A stretch of 64,000 bases of DNA, taken from Alphaproteobacteria bacterium (GTDB lineage: Bacteria; Pseudomonadota; Alphaproteobacteria; Puniceispirillales; Marisalimonadaceae). Each line of letters starts with the position of its first letter. Position 1 is the stretch's first letter. The stretch spans positions 1 to 64,000 of the forward strand of contig SGYL01000001.1 in the NCBI GenBank assembly GCA_004213885.1, read 5' to 3'. The position numbers and the translations under genes are program-made. Positions 58,039 to 64,000 of the stretch are shown here, piece by piece. The notes beneath the pieces are model-generated. The model had not been told where the DNA came from. It worked only from the letters and a program-made list of their open reading frames with translations, and did not search any database.

Positions 58039-59333
58039 TTTTTTTTCTTAGTAATTGATCTATCTTTTTTATTAACTTGTCTTTCCCTTCCAATTGCAAG
58101 ATCACCATGATCAACATCCTCAGTAATGACTGAACCAGCTCCAATAGTACTATTATTACCAATTTTTAAGGGTGCAACCATAGTTGAGTTTGAACCAACA
58201 AAAGCATTAGAACCAATAAAAGTTTTATTCTTTTTATGACCATCGTAATTACATGTGATTGATCCTGCGCCTATGTTAGTAGATTTTCCAATTGAAGTAT
58301 CACCTATATATGAAAGATGGTTAATTTTAACTTCTTTTTCTGAAATTACATTCTTTAATTCTACAAAATTTCCAATTTTATTTTTTTCATTTAAAACAGT
58401 ATTACCTCTTATTCTTGCAAAAGGACCTATTGACACATTTTTTTTTATATAGCAGTTTTCTAAATGACAAAATGACAAAATATTTGATCCACTGTCAATT
58501 TTAACGCCTTCACCAATAAATACATTGGGAAAGATTGTCACATCTTTTTTAATAATAGTATCATAAGAAAAGTAATTAGTTTCAGGATCAATTAATGTTA
58601 CTCCCTTATTAAGAAAAAAATGTCTTAGTTTTGTTTGAATAATTTTTTCAGCTAAAGCTAGATCTTCTCTAGAATTCACTCCTAGTATTTCTTGTTCATC
58701 AATATGAATTAGATCTATTTGAAGATTATTTTTATAAGCTATTTCCACAACTTCCGTTAAATAATATTCTTTTGACATATTATCGGGTTTAATCTTTGAT
58801 AGTAAATTGAACATTATGTCGCTATTAAAAGCCATTATTCCACCATTACACAAAAGTGAATTTAATTTTCCATTTCTATCTTCAGTAATTTTTACTGGTT
58901 TACCATTTTGAGATAAAATAATTTTTCCATATGAGTTCTTACGATTATTTTTAAAGGAGGTTAATGCAATATCATTACCTTGTTCAATAGAGTTAATGAG
59001 TTTTTTTATGGTTTTTTTTGTGATAAAAGGAGTATCAGCAAAGCATATAACAATCACACCTTTGAAATTTTTCAGTTCTTTTTTTGTTTGAATGACTGCA
59101 TTACCTGTGCCTAATTGATCATTTTGAATGACAATTTGATTAGTTTTAGAATATTCTGAGTAATTAATATTTTTAGACGTTACTATTATTTTTTTATTTA
59201 TTTTAATTGAATTGTGAGTGTTAAGAACCCAATCAATAAGTTTTAAGTTTGCAACTTTATGAAATGGTTTAGGAGTAATTGACTTCATCCTAGAACCTTT
59301 TCCTGCTCCAAGTATAACTGTACAAACATTCAT
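58035..59333 (-). CDS. glmU: Bifunctional GlmU uridylyltransferase/acetyltransferase
   Basis: 432 residues. Nucleotidyltransferase motif LGAGKGSRMKS near the start, QLGTGNAV, ICFADTPF, then the left-handed beta-helix acetyltransferase (VFIGEGVKI to ITCNYDGHKKNKTFIGSNAFVGSNSTMVAPL, and ATIGAGS-like turn). Slightly shorter than E. coli GlmU. Makes UDP-GlcNAc from the product of glmS (via GlmM). Divergent from glmS. Confidence 0.96.
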   Translation of the reverse strand: MNVCTVILGAGKGSRMKSITPKPFHKVANLKLIDWVLNTHNSIKINKKIIVTSKNINYSEYSKTNQIVIQNDQLGTGNAVIQTKKELKNFKGVIVICFADTPFITKKTIKKLINSIEQGNDIALTSFKNNRKNSYGKIILSQNGKPVKITEDRNGKLNSLLCNGGIMAFNSDIMFNLLSKIKPDNMSKEYYLTEVVEIAYKNNLQIDLIHIDEQEILGVNSREDLALAEKIIQTKLRHFFLNKGVTLIDPETNYFSYDTIIKKDVTIFPNVFIGEGVKIDSGSNILSFCHLENCYIKKNVSIGPFARIRGNTVLNEKNKIGNFVELKNVISEKEVKINHLSYIGDTSIGKSTNIGAGSITCNYDGHKKNKTFIGSNAFVGSNSTMVAPLKIGNNSTIGAGSVITEDVDHGDLAIGRERQVNKKDRSITKKKN

Positions 59334-59393
59334 TATTTATTTATATATTTTAATAACAAAAATTCAAATTTATTATGTAAATGGGTAATATTT

Positions 59394-61229
59394 ATGTGTG
59401 GTATAGTTGGTATCGTTGGAAAATTAAATGCGTGCAAAAGTGCTTTAAATGTTTTGAAAAACCTAGAGTACCGAGGGTATGATTCTGCTGGATTAGCTTA
59501 TTTAGAAAAGAACCACATAAATACAATAAAAGCTTTAGGAAAATTAAATAAATTAAAGTCAAAATTTGAATTTTTGGAAAAAGATATAAAAGATATTTCA
59601 ATTGCAATAGGCCATACTCGCTGGGCAACTCATGGAAAAGTTTTGTTGGAGAACACACATCCAATTTTATCTGAAAATGTAGCTGTAGTTCATAACGGTA
59701 TTATTGAAAACCATGATCAAATCCGTTTAGAATTAAAAGAAAAAAATGTTGTTTTTGAAACATCAACTGATACGGAGGTAATTCCGCATTTATTAAGTAT
59801 TTCAATGAAAAAGACTAATAATTTCTTTGATGCTTGTGTTTCAGTAGTAAAAAAAATTGAAGGAGCATATGCCTTTGCTGCTATTCATAGTTTAAAGGAA
59901 GAGATTTTTGTTGCTCGAAAAACATCACCTTTAGTTCTAGGATTAGGTAAAGGTTATAATATTGTAGGCTCTGATGCTCAGTCCATTTCACATATGGTCA
60001 ATGAAGTGATTTATTTAAACGACGGTGATTATGCTATTTTAAACAAAACAAATTTCCAAATTTATGATTTTAATAATAACGAAGTTGAAAGAGAAAAGAT
60101 AAACATTAAATCAAATTTAAATTTCTTAAATAAAGATGGTTATAAACATTTTATGGAAAAAGAAATCCATGAACAGCCTAATGTGTTAATTAACACTATT
60201 GGTAGTTTAGTAAGAGAAGAAAATGACTTAAATATTTTTCCAGAAAAAATGAATATACAAAAAAACTTTGGCATCACAATTTGTGCAGCTGGAACTAGTC
60301 ACTATGCTGCTATGGTTGGAAAATATTGGATTGAAAAATTTTCATCTATTCCAGTAAATGTAGAACTTTCATCTGAATACAGGTATAGAAACCCTGCTAC
60401 AGCAATGTATTCATGTATGATAGTTATTTCTCAATCAGGGGAGAGTATTGATACTTTAATGGCTATGAGAGAAGCAAAAAGATTAAATTTGACAACAACA
60501 GCAATAACAAATGTAGAAAATAGTTCAATTGATAGAGAAGCTGATTACTCTATTTTGACCCATGTTGGACCTGAAGTTGGGGTTGCAAGCACAAAATCTT
60601 TTACCTCTCAGTTAATAGTTTTGTTATCTATTGCAATGAAAATTGGAATGTATAATCAAAAAATTACTTCAGAAAAATATCAGAGTTTTATCCAAAATTT
60701 AAAATTAGTACCAAACTTTTTATCTAAAATTTTGTCACTTAATGAAGAATTTATTAACTTAGCTCAATCTATAAAAAATAGCCAAAATATTCTCTATCTT
60801 GGTAGAGGTATACTTTACCCCTTGGCACTAGAAGGAGCATTAAAACTTAAAGAATTAAGCTATATACACTCTGAGGGTTTTGCCGCTGGCGAGATGAAAC
60901 ATGGACCAATAGCACTGATTGAAGAAGGTTTACCAATTATAATGTTTTTAACATCTGATGGGATAGAAGAAAAATCAATTTCTAATCTTCAAGAGGCATT
61001 AGCAAGAGGGGGGGAAGTATTTTTGATTTCGGATAAAAAAAATATAAATAAAATATCTTTTATTGAAAATAAAGTTTTAATTCCATCTTTTCAAGATACT
61101 TGGAATGATGTTTTTTCTCCAATTTTTATGTCAATACCAGCTCAATTAATCGCTTATCATGTTGCTAGGGAAAGGGGAACTGATGTTGACCAACCAAGAA
61201 ATTTAGCAAAGTCTGTTACAGTCGAATAA
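59394..61229 (+). CDS. glmS: Glucosamine-6-phosphate synthase
   Basis: 611 residues. N-terminal nucleophile CGIVGIVG (Cys 2), GHTRWATHG, VVHNGIIENH, two SIS sugar isomerase domains (CAAGTSHYAAMVGKYW, SQSGESIDTL, SEGFAAGEMKHGPIALI), C-terminal QPRNLAKSVTVE. First step of the hexosamine route to cell wall and LPS. Confidence 0.97.
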   Translation: MCGIVGIVGKLNACKSALNVLKNLEYRGYDSAGLAYLEKNHINTIKALGKLNKLKSKFEFLEKDIKDISIAIGHTRWATHGKVLLENTHPILSENVAVVHNGIIENHDQIRLELKEKNVVFETSTDTEVIPHLLSISMKKTNNFFDACVSVVKKIEGAYAFAAIHSLKEEIFVARKTSPLVLGLGKGYNIVGSDAQSISHMVNEVIYLNDGDYAILNKTNFQIYDFNNNEVEREKINIKSNLNFLNKDGYKHFMEKEIHEQPNVLINTIGSLVREENDLNIFPEKMNIQKNFGITICAAGTSHYAAMVGKYWIEKFSSIPVNVELSSEYRYRNPATAMYSCMIVISQSGESIDTLMAMREAKRLNLTTTAITNVENSSIDREADYSILTHVGPEVGVASTKSFTSQLIVLLSIAMKIGMYNQKITSEKYQSFIQNLKLVPNFLSKILSLNEEFINLAQSIKNSQNILYLGRGILYPLALEGALKLKELSYIHSEGFAAGEMKHGPIALIEEGLPIIMFLTSDGIEEKSISNLQEALARGGEVFLISDKKNINKISFIENKVLIPSFQDTWNDVFSPIFMSIPAQLIAYHVARERGTDVDQPRNLAKSVTVE

Positions 61230-61255
61230 ATTCAGACGTATTTATCAAACGTTTT

Positions 61256-61279
61256 AAAAATTTGAAAACAAATTTTTTT
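61256..61279 (+). terminator. Weak AT-rich terminator after glmS
   Basis: AAAAATTTG / CAAATTTTT stem of 9 bp with a 4-base loop and a short T run. Only one G-C pair, so stability is low; it may serve both converging genes. Confidence 0.3.
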
Positions 61280-61285
61280 AATAAA

Positions 61286-61546
61286 TCAATTTGAGTTTGA
61301 TACGTATCCTTTATGAATAGTTGTTTGATGATTATTTTTTCTCATATCAATTATTTTATTTATTGGTCTAATTTCATTCAAAAAAGCTATTAAGTTAGCT
61401 TCATCTTCTTTTGATCTTTTCTTACCTAATATTGTTTTAAAATTCTCAATTGATCCAAAATTTTCTTTAATGGTGAAATCATCAATATTGTATTGTTTAA
61501 AATTCCTATTTATATGATTTTCAACTAATGTTATTTTAACAGACAT
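61286..61546 (-). CDS. Small hypothetical protein, 86 residues
   Basis: Start set at ATG 61546 because AGGAG lies just upstream; an ATG at 61561 overlaps the palindrome. Basic and hydrophilic (MSVKITLVENHINRNFKQYN, later LGKKRSKEDEANLIAFLNEI). No family recognised. A perfect inverted repeat sits in its promoter/leader. Confidence 0.55.
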   Translation of the reverse strand: MSVKITLVENHINRNFKQYNIDDFTIKENFGSIENFKTILGKKRSKEDEANLIAFLNEIRPINKIIDMRKNNHQTTIHKGYVSNSN

Positions 61547-61559
61547 ATTTTCTCCTATC

Positions 61560-61578
61560 ACATTCTTATAAAGAATGT
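61560..61578. promoter_or_regulatory. Perfect 8-bp inverted repeat, possible operator
   Basis: ACATTCTT-ATA-AAGAATGT, arms 61560-61567 and 61571-61578. On the minus strand it includes a TATAAG that could be a -10 for the 86-residue gene. Symmetric, no T run, so operator rather than terminator. Confidence 0.4.
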
Positions 61579-61731
61579 AATAACATTGGGAAAACTAAAG
61601 TTTTTAAATTAGTATGTAATCTACTAATTGAATAAAATTTAATCAGGAGTTTAAAATTTTGTTTAAACTCTAAACATAATTTTTATTGTTTTATAAACGA
61701 AAATTAAAATCTATGGAATAAGGGACAATTT

Positions 61732-62193
61732 ATGGGATTTATGAGCCAAAGGTATGTACCTCATTGTTGTTTAGTATATCTAACAGAAAAACAAAAATAT
61801 CTTACAAAAATTATTAAATGTGATGAAGAATTGATTTTAAAAGATATAGGAAGCATTGATATTTTTAAGGAGAAAATTGTAAAAGGTGAATTTTTGGAAA
61901 ATGATATTTTTCTATATGAAAGAAGTAAAAATGGTAGTGAAGTTTATGTTTGGGAATGTGAACCAATGAAAAAAGATAAATTTTTTAATTATATTTACGA
62001 AGAAAAACCAATAGATATTTTTTTTGGCATAGGTGAAGGAAAAGTTTATGTAGAAGAGGGTAGATTTAATTCTGAAGATGAAGGTAAAAAAAAACTTTTA
62101 GATGATAATGGTTACTTAATTGATAATCCAAATTATAGATTTAAAGAGTTTGAAAAAAATCACGAGCTATTTAGATTTTGCAAATTAGGGTGA
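61732..62193 (+). CDS. Hypothetical acidic protein, 153 residues
   Basis: Not recognised. Starts MGFMSQRYVPHCC; a mix of beta-like and charged segments, rich in E, K and D, no membrane helix. Preceded by a spacer of about 170 bp that contains the palindrome. Base use like its neighbours. Confidence 0.6.
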   Translation: MGFMSQRYVPHCCLVYLTEKQKYLTKIIKCDEELILKDIGSIDIFKEKIVKGEFLENDIFLYERSKNGSEVYVWECEPMKKDKFFNYIYEEKPIDIFFGIGEGKVYVEEGRFNSEDEGKKKLLDDNGYLIDNPNYRFKEFEKNHELFRFCKLG

Positions 62194-62251
62194 AAAAATT
62201 GAAATTATATAAAATTTATATTAACCTTCCTTCTGAAGCGTTTGAAATGTA

Positions 62252-62443
62252 TTATTCTAATGGTCTCTTAAATATCAAATAATTATTATTAATCCCATCA
62301 TTTAAACCTTGTCCAACAAATTCCCAACCTTCTTGACCAGGTTTATTGATATCTTTTTCAAATTTTTCATCTCTTACCCCTTTGAAAAATCCTTTGTAGT
62401 CGTCTCTAGCTGCCTTAAATGTTTTATATTCCCATCTCTGCAT
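62252..62443 (-). CDS. DUF4177-like small protein
   Basis: 63 residues. MQRWEYKTFKA at the start, and NKPGQEGWEFVGQGL in the middle, follow the DUF4177 pattern (WEYK... then N-x-x-G-x-EGWE). GGAG ribosome site upstream. Function of the family unknown. Confidence 0.7.
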   Translation of the reverse strand: MQRWEYKTFKAARDDYKGFFKGVRDEKFEKDINKPGQEGWEFVGQGLNDGINNNYLIFKRPLE

Positions 62444-62526
62444 TAAAAATCTCCATTTAAATTTATTTAAGTCTATAAAATTATATTTAATTTTTAAAAA
62501 TAAATAAATATTAAGTGTGATTAAAT

Positions 62527-63330
62527 TTAATTAAAATGAATTTTTTTTAAAAAATGTAATACTTTATAATTAAAAGCTTTTGGGTTCTCTATATTAGTAA
62601 GATGACCAGCTTCTTTAATTATTGAAAATTCACTATTTTGAATTAATTTGTGAATTTCTAATGCCATAGATGGTGGTGTTAATGTATCCTTTTCTCCAAC
62701 TAAAATTAAAGTTGGAACAGCAATTTTTGGAAAGATATGGTCATGAAAAGTAGACATAGAAGTGTCTATAGTTTTTAAATAGCTCTCTTTGTGTAATTTA
62801 CTCATAGAACTAACTAATTCTTCAATAGCTACTTTATTATTTAAATTACCTACTAAGGACTTTGTTACTGGGAGGGCAATATCTTTAGGTTGTAATCCTT
62901 CCAAAAGAGGTTTTTTTCTACTATTAATAAATTTGTCAATTTCATCCTTTTCTAAATTTCCAAGGCCGAAATGAGTATCACATAACACCATAGATTTAAC
63001 TTTTTCAGGATGTTTTTCATAAAATAAACATGCAATTTGCCCACCCATAGACAAACCGATGATATGTGCTTTATTTCTATCAAAATATTTATAGATACTT
63101 AGTAGATCATTTATGACATCATCGAAAAAAAGTTCACCTTTATAATCTTCACTTTCACCATAACCACGGGTGTCCCAAGCAACACACAAAAAATGTTTTG
63201 ATAATATAGGAAAATTTAAATCCCAATTATCTTTATTCCCACCTATTCCATGTAAAAAAATTAGCATATCGCCTGTCCCATCATGTTTAATGCTTATTTT
63301 AGGTTTATTAGATACAAAAGTTTTTTCCAT
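62527..63330 (-). CDS. Alpha/beta-hydrolase (PcaD-like)
   Basis: 267 residues. Oxyanion HGIGGNKDNWDLN, nucleophile GLSMGGQIA (Ser about residue 94), acid VGEKDTLTPP, and His in EAGHLTNIENP. Resembles 3-oxoadipate enol-lactonase and related hydrolases, but no aromatic pathway genes are near, so the substrate is open. Confidence 0.85.
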   Translation of the reverse strand: MEKTFVSNKPKISIKHDGTGDMLIFLHGIGGNKDNWDLNFPILSKHFLCVAWDTRGYGESEDYKGELFFDDVINDLLSIYKYFDRNKAHIIGLSMGGQIACLFYEKHPEKVKSMVLCDTHFGLGNLEKDEIDKFINSRKKPLLEGLQPKDIALPVTKSLVGNLNNKVAIEELVSSMSKLHKESYLKTIDTSMSTFHDHIFPKIAVPTLILVGEKDTLTPPSMALEIHKLIQNSEFSIIKEAGHLTNIENPKAFNYKVLHFLKKIHFN

Positions 63331-63406
63331 AAATTATTAAACATCTTTTTAATTTCAAATTATTAAAAAACTATATATTATAACTATAAATTTTTATAAA
63401 ATTAAA

Positions 63407-63622
63407 ATGAATTTATTTAAATTAAGCAGAATCATATCTTTAGTGAGTTTTTTTTGTATAATAATATCATTTTACTTATTAATTTTTGAAAAAAAAAGTG
63501 CCACAGCAGATGAATTAGTTTTAGTCGTATTAGTATCAGTTGTATATTTGGTGCCAATTTTGATTTTTAATTATATTTGTTTTAGAGAAATTACTTTCTG
63601 GATAAAAAAGACTAGAGACTAA
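63407..63622 (+). CDS. Small two-helix membrane protein
   Basis: 71 residues, unrecognised. Two hydrophobic helices (about 8-27 and 38-58) and a basic KKTRD end. Overlaps the convergent gene by 11 bp. Plausible but only by composition. Confidence 0.5.
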   Translation: MNLFKLSRIISLVSFFCIIISFYLLIFEKKSATADELVLVVLVSVVYLVPILIFNYICFREITFWIKKTRD

Positions 63623-63995
63623 TAGTATTTAAATACATTTTAATTTTTTTTTCATAAGAAAAACATGAATTATTTTTAAACTTTTGAAAATATTTTTCCG
63701 TTTCACCTTGAATTTCATAGTTAATAAAATCTACACAGCTTTTTATATAATTATTTATTTCAATAAGTAAAATTTTATTTATACCATCAATTGTTTCATT
63801 ATTTGTGAGTTTAATCAATTGCAACAATTCATTTTCTGCAAAGGTATTAAAAACAAAACTCAATTGTAAATAAGTATCTTCATACATATAATCGTGGGGA
63901 ATTTCTTCGTTCCATATTTCGTTAGGTAATGTCCAATTTTGATTTAAATTAAATTTTAGAAGTTTAAGTTTTAATTCTTGAAAAGTATCTATCAT
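63612..63995 (-). CDS. Hypothetical helical protein, 127 residues
   Basis: Not recognised. Begins MIDTFQELKLKLLKFN; mostly alpha-helical, with ELLQLIKLTNNETIDGINKILL in the middle. ATG lies 5 bases from the window edge, so a longer form is possible. Confidence 0.5.
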   Translation of the reverse strand: MIDTFQELKLKLLKFNLNQNWTLPNEIWNEEIPHDYMYEDTYLQLSFVFNTFAENELLQLIKLTNNETIDGINKILLIEINNYIKSCVDFINYEIQGETEKYFQKFKNNSCFSYEKKIKMYLNTISL

Positions 63996-64000
63996 GTAAT

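Overview
The window is AT-rich, densely packed chromosome from a flagellated alphaproteobacterium. Two features point most clearly to that class: a circularly permuted two-piece tmRNA gene, and a flbD-fliEFGHIJKLMNOPQR-flhB cluster run on sigma-54. The low GC, very short spacers and Na+-type PomA/PomB-like motor suggest a free-living, probably marine lineage, comparable to low-GC relatives of SAR11, HIMB59 or AEGEAN-169. I cannot name the species. I see no insertion sequence, prophage, CRISPR array, rRNA or tRNA.

Layout. 1-1192 is the 3' part of guaA. 1251-16935 is the flagellar block: a MaoC-like gene and a FleQ-like activator on the minus strand, then a divergent flbD and fliE to flhB in one direction. 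16935-18818 carries four poorly characterised small genes on the end of that operon. 18858-21539 (minus) is motA-motB plus a third gene whose product looks like a degenerate ribosome recycling factor. 21641-24024 holds a secreted DUF1566-like protein and rpoN. 24010-27174 holds an M23 (LytM) peptidase with a coiled-coil membrane protein, divergent from three tandem bactofilins. 27176-30130 holds a hydrolase, purU and trxB. 30132-35262 (minus) is a complete route from arginine to spermidine (speA, carboxynorspermidine synthase, nspC, speB). 35350-39700 holds msrA, rpmJ, an L-lactate dehydrogenase-type flavoprotein, class I fumarase, sspB and ssrA. 39821-47370 holds thyA-folA, mrp, hflKC, degP, serB and miaA. 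47433-50784 is ilvBHC. 50828-58038 is mreBCD-mrdA-rodA followed by an SbmA/BacA-like transporter and a glycosyltransferase. 58035-61229 is glmU and glmS. The last 2.7 kb holds small accessory genes.

Regulation. I find seven -24/-12 (GG-N10-GC) sigma-54 promoters. Three are on the plus strand, before flbD, fliK and fliO. The other four form two back-to-back pairs in the two divergent spacers motA/DUF1566 gene and membrane protein-M23/bactofilins. In each pair the opposed promoters share one GC, giving GG-N10-GC-N10-CC. With rpoN and two sigma-54 activators present, this ties the stator, the secreted protein, the cell-wall peptidase and the bactofilins to the flagellar programme. The two activators are complementary truncations: the FleQ-like protein has the AAA+ domain and HTH but no N-terminal sensory domain, while FlbD has a degenerate receiver and AAA+ domain but no HTH.

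The most promising leads are the bidirectional sigma-54 promoters, the split activator pair, the RRF-like protein in the stator operon, the bactofilin/M23 module with an apparently non-canonical start, and the uncharacterised post-flhB genes.
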